Origin: UBA4479 sp963974935
GTDB taxonomy: Bacteria; Pseudomonadota; Alphaproteobacteria; Rhodospirillales; Casp-alpha2
Length of the DNA: 64,000 nucleotides
Direction of reading: 5' to 3'
Assembly (NCBI GenBank): GCA_963974935.1
Contig: CAXBEV010000009.1
Location: 78,357 to 142,356 of the forward strand
Below, in pieces: positions 25,063 to 33,747 of this stretch; position 1 is the first letter of the stretch, and each line of letters starts with the position of its first letter. A model generated the notes under the pieces. It saw only the letters and a program-made list of their open reading frames with translations. It made no database searches and was not told where the DNA came from. Both the position numbers and the translations under genes were made by a program.

Positions 25063-26652
25063 TTACTGGCTAACCACGCCCATTGCGTAGGTGCGCTCAT
25101 CCGTGCGGGCGATGTACTTGAGGCCTTTTTTCGCAGCCCACGTGTTCACCTGATAGTGCAACGGAATAATGCCCTGATCTTCGCCGATACCGATGTCGGT
25201 CGCTTTAGCGAGCAGTGCCGCGCGCTTGGTATCGTCAACGGTGGCCAACGCTTCGTCCAAGACCGCATCCATTTTCGGATTGGAATGACGGCCACGGTTG
25301 GAAGCGCCCATGCCTTTGTCTTTGTTGTAAGTCGCAAGCAGCGACTTCAGCGGTGACGAGGCTTCACCCGTACCGGAACCCCAACCGACCAGCACCAAGC
25401 TGAACTCAGGCTGCCCGTCCGGGCTACCCTTGGAGGCCCGCTTGAAGAACACCGACTTGGTCATGGTTTCAACCGACGTGTCGATACCGGCGCGCGAGAA
25501 CATCTGCGCGACGCCTTCAAGGATTTTCGCATCGTTGATGTAGCGGTCGTTCGGGCCGTGCACCTTCATTTTGAAACCATCCGGATAGCCTGCTTCGGCC
25601 ATCAGCTTTTTGGCACCTTCGACGTCATATTCTTCCGGCTTCAGGTTCGGCGATACACCAAAGAAGCCTTCAGGCAGCAACTGCCCTGCTTTAATGGCCA
25701 CGCCTTCCATCACCCGATCAACGATCAAGTCGCGGCTGATCGCCATCGACAGCGCTTTGCGGACACGTGGGTCCAAAAGCGGGTTTTTGATCTTGGAGCC
25801 GTCTTTGGCGGTGATGTGCGGGCTGTCTTCACGGAACTGGTCCATGTGCAGATATATGATCCGGTTGGAAATGCCCTGGCTAAGCGACAGATCAGGCTCT
25901 TTTTCCAAACGCGAGATATCCGTGGTCGGCACGTTGTCGATAAAATCGACGTCACCGGCCAACAGTGCTGCAACCCGGGACGGACCCGACTTGATCGGCT
26001 TGAAGGTCACCTTCTGCCATTCCGGCTTGTCGCCGAAGTAGCTTTCATTGCGCTCAAGCACAATGCGGTCACCCGGCACCCATTCTACGAACTTATAAGG
26101 GCCGGTGCCGGCAGCGGCTTTACCGGAATTGAAATCTTCGGTAGCTGCTTTTTCGGCACCGTCCGAGATGATGTGGATCGTCGACACGTCGACTGCCATC
26201 AACGGGTATGGCGTCGCGGTTTTGATCTGGATCGTGTAATCATCGACCTTCGAGAACGTCTTGCCCTTCAGGTACGTGCCAAAGCTGGACGGCGAGTTCG
26301 GCACGTTCGGTGCGCGCGCCACGGTGGCCATCACGTCGTCGGCGTTGAAGTCCGAACCGTCATGAAATTTAACGCCTTCGCGCAGCTTGAATTCCCACGT
26401 CAGGTCATCGACCGGCTTCCAAGACACGGCCAAACCCGGTGTCAGGTTTTGCTTTTCGTCCTGTTCGATCAAGCGCGAAAAAATGTGCGCGGCCATCGAG
26501 TTGTTGGGGGTCAGATTGTGGTAGTGCGGATCAATCGATGACGGCTCGGAGCCGTAACCGATCGTCAGATCCTTGGCGGCGGCAGCGGTCGTGAGGCCCG
26601 CCGACAAAAGCACGGCCATCGCACCGGCTGTGATTGCTTTACGTATATACAT
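25063..26652 (-). CDS. peptide-type ABC transporter substrate-binding protein (SBP_bac_5)
   Basis: Periplasmic solute-binding protein of 529 residues with a signal peptide (residues 1-27, ending AAAA). Typical family elements are LTIGYGSEPSSIDPHYHNL, the segment WEFKLREGVKFHDGSDFNADDV, and FKPIKSGPSRVAALLAGDVDFIDN. The family binds di- or oligopeptides, opines, nickel-chelates or glutathione; the ligand is not evident here. GGGAGA precedes the ATG. First gene of the transporter operon, divergent from the AstE-like hydrolase gene, which hints that the two share a substrate family. Confidence 0.93.
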   Translation of the reverse strand: MYIRKAITAGAMAVLLSAGLTTAAAAKDLTIGYGSEPSSIDPHYHNLTPNNSMAAHIFSRLIEQDEKQNLTPGLAVSWKPVDDLTWEFKLREGVKFHDGSDFNADDVMATVARAPNVPNSPSSFGTYLKGKTFSKVDDYTIQIKTATPYPLMAVDVSTIHIISDGAEKAATEDFNSGKAAAGTGPYKFVEWVPGDRIVLERNESYFGDKPEWQKVTFKPIKSGPSRVAALLAGDVDFIDNVPTTDISRLEKEPDLSLSQGISNRIIYLHMDQFREDSPHITAKDGSKIKNPLLDPRVRKALSMAISRDLIVDRVMEGVAIKAGQLLPEGFFGVSPNLKPEEYDVEGAKKLMAEAGYPDGFKMKVHGPNDRYINDAKILEGVAQMFSRAGIDTSVETMTKSVFFKRASKGSPDGQPEFSLVLVGWGSGTGEASSPLKSLLATYNKDKGMGASNRGRHSNPKMDAVLDEALATVDDTKRAALLAKATDIGIGEDQGIIPLHYQVNTWAAKKGLKYIARTDERTYAMGVVSQ

Positions 26653-26859
26653 TTATCGTCTCCCTGAGGGACCCGTCGCTTTCAACCAGCGATCTCGGTC
26701 CAGTAAATTTCCGCATGTTGCGGCATCCAGCCTGGATGATGTCATGAACAGAAAAAATGGCAAATACTCTTCGACAGATTCCGCAATTTATTCGCAAGCG
26801 CGTTGATCGGCGACGAAATCGGGGGTACTCACAGAGATCATTTATTCGGAGTAACTGCC

Positions 26860-27822
26860 GTGAGCCAACCCGTCCACAACGAATACGCCGTCGACCTGAG
26901 TCCACCCGACATATCACCGTATCGCAAAGGCAATACGGGCATCGAATATGTCACCACGTTTGAGGCCGCGCTTCCCGGCCCCCACGTTATGGTGAGTGCC
27001 GTAGTCCATGGCAACGAGTTGTGCGGCGCCATCGCGCTGGATTATTTTTTTAAGACCGGCCTACGGCCGAAACGCGGCAAGCTGACGCTGGCGTTTTGCA
27101 ATGTCGATGCGTTTTTAAGCTTTGATCCCGCCAATCCGACCACGTCACGGTTTCTCGACGAAGACTTCAACCGGGTATGGGACGAAGACGTGCTGGACGG
27201 CCCACGGCAATCCCGCGAGCTAACGCGTGCTCGCACGTTACGCCCAATCATCGCCGACGCCGATTTATTGCTGGATATCCATTCCATGCAGCAAAAAACC
27301 GAAGCGTTGGTGCTGTCGGGCCCGCTCGCCAAAGGGCGCGCCTTGGCCAAGGGCGTCGGCGTGCCGCGCATGGTGGTGTCCGATCACGGCCATGCGGCGG
27401 GCAAGCGAATGCGGGATTATGTCGATTTCATCAATCCGGACAGCGACAAGAATTCCCTGCTGGTCGAATGCGGCCAGCACTGGGAAGTCGCAAGCGAGCG
27501 TGTGGCGAAAGAATCCCTATTCCGCTTTTTGGTGCATACTGGTGCGCTCAGCACAGAAGATGCGGCCCCACATTTGGGCCCGACCCCGCCCGAACAACAA
27601 TTCATCGAAGTCTCCGGCCCGGTCACCATTCATTCCGACAATTTCCGGTTTGCCGAAGCATACACAGGCTTTGAAGTCATCGCGCATGCCGGCACCGTGA
27701 TCGGCTATGACGGCGACGACGAGGTGAAAACACCTTATGACAACTGCGTGCTGATCATGCCGTCCCGCCGATTGGGCGCAGGCGGCACCGCAGTTCGCCT
27801 TGGACGATTTATCGACGCCTAA
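26860..27822 (+). CDS. succinylglutamate desuccinylase / aspartoacylase family hydrolase
   Basis: Zinc-dependent amidohydrolase of the M14 carboxypeptidase-like AstE/AspA family, 320 residues. Zinc ligands appear as HGNE (His and Glu, residues about 50-53) and the later His in LDIHSMQ; NVDAFLSFDP and RFLDEDFNR match the substrate Arg region. It should remove an N-acyl group from an amino acid. The longer frame begins with TTG at 26803; GTG 26860 with CGGAG 8 bases upstream is preferred. Divergent from the peptide-type ABC operon, so a role in processing imported N-acyl amino acids is a reasonable inference. Confidence 0.82.
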   Translation: MSQPVHNEYAVDLSPPDISPYRKGNTGIEYVTTFEAALPGPHVMVSAVVHGNELCGAIALDYFFKTGLRPKRGKLTLAFCNVDAFLSFDPANPTTSRFLDEDFNRVWDEDVLDGPRQSRELTRARTLRPIIADADLLLDIHSMQQKTEALVLSGPLAKGRALAKGVGVPRMVVSDHGHAAGKRMRDYVDFINPDSDKNSLLVECGQHWEVASERVAKESLFRFLVHTGALSTEDAAPHLGPTPPEQQFIEVSGPVTIHSDNFRFAEAYTGFEVIAHAGTVIGYDGDDEVKTPYDNCVLIMPSRRLGAGGTAVRLGRFIDA

Positions 27823-27901
27823 AACCAGCTGAGCATAATCCCGGGATTGGCAATCCCAGTCCCGCGCCTATATCATGCGTCACGTTTAAACGGAGGATGC
27901 C

Positions 27902-28081
27902 ATGGACGACGAAACCATCGAAGTCGAAACGATGACAATCGCATGTGACGGGGGCTCTGGTGCGCTCGGCCATCCGAACGTCTATTTGCATCTGGATGAC
28001 GAAACGTTAGACGCGGTCTGTCCGTATTGTTCGAAACGGTTTGTGTTGAAAGAAGGCGCCGACGTCGCGCATAGCCATTGA
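27902..28081 (+). CDS. small zinc-finger (zf-CHCC) protein, NDUFS6-like
   Basis: A 59-residue protein. The zinc site is visible as C15, H24, C40 and C43 (CDG...GHP...VCPYCSKRFVL), the pattern of the zf-CHCC family, which includes the NDUFS6 accessory subunit of mitochondrial complex I and small alphaproteobacterial proteins. GGAGG lies 6 bases before the ATG. It sits upstream of polA with 28 bases between. Whether it associates with complex I in this organism cannot be told from sequence. Confidence 0.85.
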   Translation: MDDETIEVETMTIACDGGSGALGHPNVYLHLDDETLDAVCPYCSKRFVLKEGADVAHSH

Positions 28082-28109
28082 TGATGCCCTTTAAGCGGCA
28101 AATAAATTC

Positions 28110-30923
28110 ATGAGCATCCCCGAGTCGCCACCAGACCGCGAGCACGTTTTCCTGATCGACGGCTCGGGTGTGATCTTCCGGGCGTATTTTGCCGGCATGG
28201 GCCAGCGCGGACGGCAAATGACCCGGTCCGACGGCACTCCGACCAATGCCGTGTATATTTACACCCGCATTTTGCTGAAGTTGATCGAAGATACCGAGGC
28301 CGACTACGTCGCCGTGATCTTCGACAAAGCGCGCAAAACCTTTCGCAACGACATTTATCCAGAATACAAAGCGCACCGCCCCGATGCGCCCGAGGACCTG
28401 GTCCCACAATTCGCATTGGTGCGCGAAGCGACCGAAGCGATGGGCATCCCGGGGATCGAAATGGCCAATTATGAAGCCGACGATCTGATCGCGACCTACG
28501 CCAAGCAGGCCGCCGCCGAAGGCATGGACGTTACCATCGTGACTGCCGACAAAGACCTGATGCAATTGGTCGACGAGCGCATCTCGATCTGGGACGGGGT
28601 CAAAGATCGCACCATTCGTGAAGCCGAAGTGATCGAGAAGTTCGGCGTCAGCCCAAACCGGGTGATCGATGTTCAAGCGCTTGCCGGCGACAGCACCGAC
28701 AACGTGCCGGGGGTCCAAGGCATCGGCATCAAGACAGCGGCGGAATTGATCAATATCTATGGCGACCTAGACACGCTGTTGGCGCGCGCCGAGGAAATCA
28801 AGCAGCCGAAACGCCGCGAACGCCTGATTGAACAAGCCGATATGGCGCGCATTTCCCGTGAACTCGTGACGTTGAAGGTCGACGTCCCGCTTGAGACCCC
28901 GCTCAGCGACTTTAAAAAGAAGGCCCCCGACCCGGAAAAACTGCTCGCCTTTTTGCAGGCGCAGGAATTCAAGACCCTGGTTGCTTCAATCTCGTCGAAG
29001 CACGGCATCGTCGCGCCAACATCAGCGAACAATGATGGCGCCCCCGAAGCCGCACCTGAGACAAATGACTACACCCTCGTGCAGTCGATGCAGGACCTGA
29101 CGACCTGGATCGACGCAGCAACGAAAACCGGCATCGTCGCGGTCGACACCGAAACCGATGCGCTCGACAGCATGCGCGCAGGCTTGGTCGGCGTGTCGCT
29201 GTGCATTACGCCCGGCAAGGCCTGCTATATTCCGCTCGGCCACGTCGGCGGCGGTGCGCAGGGCTCATTCGATTTGGGCGATGCAAACGACAAAGACAGC
29301 GCCGGCGGCGATACCCCGCCGCAGATTCCGCTCAAAGACGCGGTCGTGGCCTTAAAGCCGATGCTTGAAGACCCGAGCGTGCTCAAGGTCGGCCAGAACA
29401 TCAAATACGATTTGCAGGTGCTGGCGCGCTACGGCGTCAACGTCGCGCCCATCGATGATACTATGCTGTTGTCGTATGTGCTTGATGGCGGCCTACACCG
29501 CCATAACATGGACGACTTGGCGGACCTGCATCTGGGCGTCAAAACGATCAAATTCAAAGACGTCGTCGGCAGCGGCAAAAACCAGCTCAGCTTCGCGCAA
29601 GTCCCGCTCGATCAAGCCTGCCCCTACGCCGCCGAAGATGCAGACATTACCTTGCGCCTGCATCGCGTGTTCAAGCCGCGCTTGGTCAAAGACCATATGG
29701 TCACGGTCTATGAGCGTCTGGAGCGCCCGCTGGTGCATATCTTGGACGAGATGGAGCGCACCGGGATCAAGGTTGATGCCAAAAAGCTCAAAGAATTTTC
29801 CGTCGATTTCGAAAAGCGCATGGCCGAGTTCGAAGCCAAAGCGCACGAACTGGCCGGACACGAATTCAACATCGGCTCGCCGAAACAATTGGGCGAAGTG
29901 CTGTTCGACGAAATGTCGCTACAAGGCGGCAAGAAAGGTAAAACCGGTGCGTATTCCACCGGTGCCGAGGTGCTCGAAGAGCTTGCCACGCAGGGCCATG
30001 ACCTGCCGCAAGTCGTGCTGGATTGGCGGCAACTGCAAAAACTGAAAAGCACCTATACGGATGCCTTGATCGAAGACATCAATCCCGACACCGGACGCGT
30101 GCACACATCGTACAGTCAGGCCGTAACATCCACCGGTCGGCTGTCGTCAAATGATCCGAATCTGCAAAACATTCCGATCCGTACTGAGGAAGGCCGCAAA
30201 ATTCGCCAAGCCTTCATCGCCGATCAGGGCAACATCTTGATGTCTGCCGACTATTCGCAGATCGAGTTGCGCCTGCTCGCCCACGTCGCCGAGATCGACG
30301 CATTGATCGAAGCGTTTCATAACGGCCAAGACATCCACGCGATCACCGCAAGCCAGGTTTTCGACGTCCCGATTGAAGGCATGGACCCGATGATTCGCCG
30401 ACAGGCCAAAGCCATCAACTTCGGTATCATTTATGGTATTTCCGGTTTCGGTCTTGCGCGACAGTTGGGGATCGGGCGCGGCGATGCACAACGCTACATT
30501 GATGCGTACTTCGAACGCTATCCCGGCATCAAAGCCTATATGGACCGCACCAAAGAAGAAGCCCATACGCATGGCTTCGTGATGACCCCGTTCGGTCGTA
30601 AATGCCATGTGCGCGGCATCAAAGAAAAGAACCAAGCAATCCGCGCCGGTGCCGAGCGCGCCGCGATCAATGCCCCGATTCAAGGCGGCGCCGCCGACAT
30701 CATCAAGCGCGCCATGGCGATGCTGCCGGACGCCCTCGAAGACGCCGGCCTAAAAGCCAAAATGCTGTTGCAGGTCCACGATGAGCTCATCTTCGAAGTC
30801 CCAAAGGGCGAGATCGATAAAACCCGCGCCCTGGTCAAAGACGCCATGGAAAGCGCCGCGACCCTCAACGTGCCGCTCGAAGTCGATATCGGCACGGGTA
30901 ATAATTGGGACGAGGCACACTAA
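28110..30923 (+). CDS. polA: DNA polymerase I
   Basis: Repair and Okazaki-fragment processing polymerase, 937 residues with three domains. The 5'-3' exonuclease (about 1-300) has NYEADDLIATYAKQ. The 3'-5' proofreading domain (about 320-530) keeps the catalytic DxE in VAVDTETDALDS, so it is probably active. The polymerase domain has motif A DYSQIELR, motif B RRQAKAINFGIIYG and motif C VHDELIFE. Start ATG 28110. A GC-rich hairpin follows the stop. Confidence 0.97.
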   Translation: MSIPESPPDREHVFLIDGSGVIFRAYFAGMGQRGRQMTRSDGTPTNAVYIYTRILLKLIEDTEADYVAVIFDKARKTFRNDIYPEYKAHRPDAPEDLVPQFALVREATEAMGIPGIEMANYEADDLIATYAKQAAAEGMDVTIVTADKDLMQLVDERISIWDGVKDRTIREAEVIEKFGVSPNRVIDVQALAGDSTDNVPGVQGIGIKTAAELINIYGDLDTLLARAEEIKQPKRRERLIEQADMARISRELVTLKVDVPLETPLSDFKKKAPDPEKLLAFLQAQEFKTLVASISSKHGIVAPTSANNDGAPEAAPETNDYTLVQSMQDLTTWIDAATKTGIVAVDTETDALDSMRAGLVGVSLCITPGKACYIPLGHVGGGAQGSFDLGDANDKDSAGGDTPPQIPLKDAVVALKPMLEDPSVLKVGQNIKYDLQVLARYGVNVAPIDDTMLLSYVLDGGLHRHNMDDLADLHLGVKTIKFKDVVGSGKNQLSFAQVPLDQACPYAAEDADITLRLHRVFKPRLVKDHMVTVYERLERPLVHILDEMERTGIKVDAKKLKEFSVDFEKRMAEFEAKAHELAGHEFNIGSPKQLGEVLFDEMSLQGGKKGKTGAYSTGAEVLEELATQGHDLPQVVLDWRQLQKLKSTYTDALIEDINPDTGRVHTSYSQAVTSTGRLSSNDPNLQNIPIRTEEGRKIRQAFIADQGNILMSADYSQIELRLLAHVAEIDALIEAFHNGQDIHAITASQVFDVPIEGMDPMIRRQAKAINFGIIYGISGFGLARQLGIGRGDAQRYIDAYFERYPGIKAYMDRTKEEAHTHGFVMTPFGRKCHVRGIKEKNQAIRAGAERAAINAPIQGGAADIIKRAMAMLPDALEDAGLKAKMLLQVHDELIFEVPKGEIDKTRALVKDAMESAATLNVPLEVDIGTGNNWDEAH

Positions 30924-30947
30924 AGCATACTCAAACATTTTGGGGAG

Positions 30948-30987
30948 ATCCCGGGTCTCGCAAGCGTGCCCGGGATGACGAGTATTT
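30948..30987 (+). terminator. dispersed-repeat hairpin after polA, possible terminator
   Basis: Perfect 8-bp inverted repeat ATCCCGGG (30948-30955) and CCCGGGAT (30969-30976), followed 8 bases later by a run of five T. The core resembles the GTCATCCCGGGCTTGACCCGGGATC-type dispersed repeat of alphaproteobacterial genomes. It may serve as the polA terminator. First of three hairpins in this gap. Confidence 0.5.
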
Positions 30988-31016
30988 TTCCGGCTGCGGC
31001 CCCTAACCCACGCGTC

Positions 31017-31037
31017 ATCCTGAACTTGATTCAGGAT
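31017..31037. repeat. dispersed inverted repeat (ATCCTGAA..TTCAGGAT)
   Basis: Perfect 8-bp arms ATCCTGAA and TTCAGGAT with a 5-base CTTGA loop. The unit CATCCTGAACTTGATTCAGGATC is a well-known kind of short dispersed intergenic repeat in alphaproteobacterial genomes. It lies 20 bases or more from any gene in the polA-msrQ gap. Confidence 0.65.
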
Positions 31038-31091
31038 CGATCCCAGATCATACACACCGAGTGCGCGCTAAAAACACGCCCCCTCACCTAA

Positions 31092-31117
31092 CCTCTCCCC
31101 CCATGCCGGGGGAGAGG
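31092..31117. repeat. dispersed inverted repeat (CCTCTCCCCC..GGGGGAGAGG)
   Basis: Perfect 10-bp arms with a 6-base CATGCC loop, flanked by CCCTCACCTAA, a second common dispersed intergenic repeat type. It ends 2 bases from the msrQ stop codon, so on the minus strand it may act as a 3'-end stabiliser or terminator for msrPQ. Confidence 0.7.
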
Positions 31118-31119
31118 GA

Positions 31120-31803
31120 CTAGGCGCTGAGCTTGCGTTTGAGCGGCGTGATCAAGCGGGTCAGCATCAAGCCGACGAAGACGGCGGCATAAATGATCGG
31201 CTCGGTCTGGATGCCTTTACGCATCATGAAAAAATGTAGGCACGCGGCCAGGCCTGCGAGATAAACCAGCTTGTGCAGGCGGTTCCAACTCTTGCCGCCG
31301 ATGCGTTTCATCCAACCCTTAGTCGACGTCACCGCGAGCGGGATCAGACTGAGCAGCCCGACCATGCCGACGGTGATGTACCAGCGCCGGATGATGTCTT
31401 CCCAGATTGCCTGCCAGTTAAAAAATTGGTCGAGCACCACATAGCTGCTAACGTGCAGAAATACATAGAAAAACGCGAACAAGCCGATCAGCCGACGCAG
31501 ACGAATAACCTGCTTCCATCCGGCCAATATCTTGACGGGTGTCACGGTAAGCGAAACCAGCAAAATCCGCAGCGCCCAATCGCCGAGGTAACGATTAATA
31601 TACTCAATCGGGTTCGCGGTCAGACCGCGGCCACCGAAAAAGAACGCATCCGCCACCAGCCAGCCGAGCCATGCCAGAGGTGCCAGGCACAACACCCACA
31701 CCATCGGCTTGACGATCCACGTGATCGGATCGCGGCGCCTGACTTTTGCCTTCGGTGCAGCCGCACGTTCTACGCCAGCGTCCATGGTCAGCGTGTCGTT
31801 CAT
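31120..31803 (-). CDS. msrQ: MsrQ, heme-binding membrane subunit of the MsrPQ methionine sulfoxide reductase
   Basis: Inner-membrane b-type heme protein that passes electrons from the quinone pool or flavin to MsrP for repair of oxidised periplasmic methionines. 227 residues with a Lys/Arg-rich N-terminus and about six membrane helices of the ferric-reductase-like domain; His residues lie in helices (FFYVFLHVSSYVVLD, LAACLHFFMMRKG). The RLRRLIGLFAFFYVFLH segment is typical of the family. It follows msrP by 10 bases in one operon. Confidence 0.92.
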   Translation of the reverse strand: MNDTLTMDAGVERAAAPKAKVRRRDPITWIVKPMVWVLCLAPLAWLGWLVADAFFFGGRGLTANPIEYINRYLGDWALRILLVSLTVTPVKILAGWKQVIRLRRLIGLFAFFYVFLHVSSYVVLDQFFNWQAIWEDIIRRWYITVGMVGLLSLIPLAVTSTKGWMKRIGGKSWNRLHKLVYLAGLAACLHFFMMRKGIQTEPIIYAAVFVGLMLTRLITPLKRKLSA

Positions 31804-31813
31804 CGATTCCCGC

Positions 31814-32779
31814 TCAGAACCACTTTTTCATATCCATGTCTTTATACAGATGCGCGACCTCTTCTTCATAGCCATTGAACATCAAAGTATCGCGCTTGAA
31901 CAATTCGCCGATCCGGCGTTCTGTCGCCTGCGACCAGCGAGGATGGCGGACGCGCGGATTGACGTTTGAGAAGAAGCCGTATTCACGCGCCGACGCGTCG
32001 TTCCAACTGGTTGGCGGCATCGACTTTTGAAACTTGATTTTGACGATGGACTTGATCGATTTGAAGCCGTACTTCCACGGCACCACAAGGCGCACCGGGG
32101 CGCCGTTCTGGTTCGGCATCACTTCACCGTAAAGACCGACCGCAAGCAACGGCAACGGGTGCATCGCTTCATCAATACGCAGGCCCTCTTTATAGGGCCA
32201 ATTCAGCACCGCCTGACGTTGACCCGGCATACGTTCCGGATCGAACAGGGTTTCGAAATAGACGTAGCGCGCATCTTCGGTCGGCTCGAAACGCTTCAGC
32301 ACATCGGCCAGCGAAACGCCGACCCACGGCACCACCATCGACCAAGCTTCGACGCAGCGCATCCGATAGACCCGCTCTTCCAAGGCATGTGGCTTGATCA
32401 AGTCTTCGAAGGAAATCTTACCGGGCTTTGCGCAAGCGCCTTCAACGGAAATTTCCCAAGGCGTCGGCTTGAAATCCTGCGCGTTCTCGTATGGGTCGCG
32501 CTTGCCGGTGCCGAATTCGTAAAAGTTGTTGTACCCGGTAACGTCTTCATAATCGTTGATTTTATCATTTTCCGGCAAATTCGTTTCAGACCATTTGGTC
32601 TTTTGAATGCCAGAAAGCGGCGTGCGGGCCGCCAACGCCGGCAGCGCGAAGGAACTTGCCGCCAGCCCGGCCCCTGCGACTGCGGCGGTGCGCAAGAATG
32701 CGCGGCGGTTCTCGAACACGGATTTCGGCGTGATTTCCGAGGATGAAACGTCCGAAGCTTTCGGTGACTTAATCAGCAT
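31814..32779 (-). CDS. msrP: MsrP, periplasmic molybdopterin methionine sulfoxide reductase
   Basis: Molybdenum-cofactor enzyme reducing free and protein-bound methionine sulfoxide in the periplasm. The twin-arginine signal is at residues 25-29 (RRAFL), followed by a hydrophobic stretch to PALA. The molybdenum-ligating Cys is in RMRCVEAWSMVVPW (about C142). The longer frame from 32845 would put 22 extra residues before the signal; ATG 32779 with AAGGGA upstream gives 321 residues and a normal Tat leader. First gene of msrPQ. Confidence 0.94.
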   Translation of the reverse strand: MLIKSPKASDVSSSEITPKSVFENRRAFLRTAAVAGAGLAASSFALPALAARTPLSGIQKTKWSETNLPENDKINDYEDVTGYNNFYEFGTGKRDPYENAQDFKPTPWEISVEGACAKPGKISFEDLIKPHALEERVYRMRCVEAWSMVVPWVGVSLADVLKRFEPTEDARYVYFETLFDPERMPGQRQAVLNWPYKEGLRIDEAMHPLPLLAVGLYGEVMPNQNGAPVRLVVPWKYGFKSIKSIVKIKFQKSMPPTSWNDASAREYGFFSNVNPRVRHPRWSQATERRIGELFKRDTLMFNGYEEEVAHLYKDMDMKKWF

Positions 32780-32953
32780 TTCAAGTTCCCTTTTCGGCCC
32801 GTAGCACCGCGATCCAAAATTTCCGGGTGCCTCGGTGGTTGCCATTGATGCCTTTGATAGCGTATTCCGGGGTTAAAGGGCCACTAACGCTTGATCACTT
32901 TTTCGAAAGCTCCCGGTTACCGACCTTAAAAAAGTGCCCACAAAGGTTTTGGC

Positions 32954-33622
32954 ATGCGTCTTCTATATCATCTTTGGCTTTCACCGTTCTCGCGCAAGGT
33001 ACGAATTACACTTGGTGAAAAGCGCATCGATTTTGAGATGAAGGCGGAAAACGTTTGGCGGCGGCGCGAGGAATTTTTGGCGCTCAACCCCATGGGCGAA
33101 GTGCCGGTCTTGGTCGAGGCCGACGGCACAGCCCTTTCCGGCTCACAAGTGATCTGTGAATTCCTCGACGAATTGAACCCAGAACCGCCTTTGCTTGGCC
33201 GTCATCCGCTGCAGCGCGCCGAAGTGCGGCGCCTGATCGATTGGTTCGATCGCAAATTCAATGCCGAAGTCACAGAAAAGCTGGTCGGCGAAAAGTTCAT
33301 GAAGCGCTTCTTGGGCTTAGGTGAGCCGAATTCCGCCGAAGTCCGTGCCGGCCACGCCAACATTCATGCGCATTTAGATTACATTTCATATTTGGTGGAA
33401 CGCCGAAAATGGCTGGCGGGCGAAGAACTTTCCTTGGCCGACATCGCAGCCGCAGCGCACCTTTCGACGATTGATTACATCGGCGATGTGCCCTGGCAAA
33501 ATCATGAACCGGCCAAAGAATGGTACGCTCGCATCAAGTCTCGTCCAAGCTTCCGCCCGCTGCTCGGCGACCATATCCCAAGCGCACCGCCACCGAAGCA
33601 TTATGCGAATTTAGATTTTTAA
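32954..33622 (+). CDS. glutathione S-transferase family protein
   Basis: Cytosolic GST fold, 222 residues. The thioredoxin-like N-domain (residues 1-78) has LWLSPFSRKVRITLGEK, with Ser in the catalytic position, the cis-Pro loop GEVPVLVEADG and SGSQVICEFLDE for the glutathione gamma-glutamyl contact. The all-helical C-domain has the WLAGEELSLADIAAAAHL N-capping motif. Its in vivo substrate is unknown. It is convergent with the TPR-protein gene across a long inverted repeat. Confidence 0.9.
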   Translation: MRLLYHLWLSPFSRKVRITLGEKRIDFEMKAENVWRRREEFLALNPMGEVPVLVEADGTALSGSQVICEFLDELNPEPPLLGRHPLQRAEVRRLIDWFDRKFNAEVTEKLVGEKFMKRFLGLGEPNSAEVRAGHANIHAHLDYISYLVERRKWLAGEELSLADIAAAAHLSTIDYIGDVPWQNHEPAKEWYARIKSRPSFRPLLGDHIPSAPPPKHYANLDF

Positions 33623-33634
33623 GGGGCGGGGTTC

Positions 33635-33747
33635 ATCCTTCGAGACGCTCACTGCGTTCGCTCCTCAGGATGAGGTGTTCTTTTAGGCTATCGTGAGGCT
33701 GTAAAAAACCTCATCCTGAGGAGGCGCGTAGCACCGTCTCGAAGGAT
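33635..33747. repeat. composite long inverted repeat between convergent genes
   Basis: Outer arms of 13 bp (33635-33647 and 33735-33747) and inner arms of 16 bp (33661-33676 and 33708-33723), all perfect, around a 31-base loop. The sequences (ATCCTTCGAGACG, CTCCTCAGGATGAGGT) match a dispersed alphaproteobacterial intergenic repeat type. The right outer arm reaches into the stop codon of the TPR-protein gene. It could end transcription from both sides or be a small non-autonomous mobile element; no target duplication is obvious. Confidence 0.75.

Noticed and set aside
25558..26541. 327-codon plus-strand frame opposite the peptide-binding protein gene
   Set aside because: Antisense shadow; the minus-strand gene has a signal peptide, family motifs and a ribosome site.
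33635..33747. CRISPR-like repeat
   Set aside because: The repeats are inverted, not direct with spacers, and no cas gene is present; it is a palindromic element.
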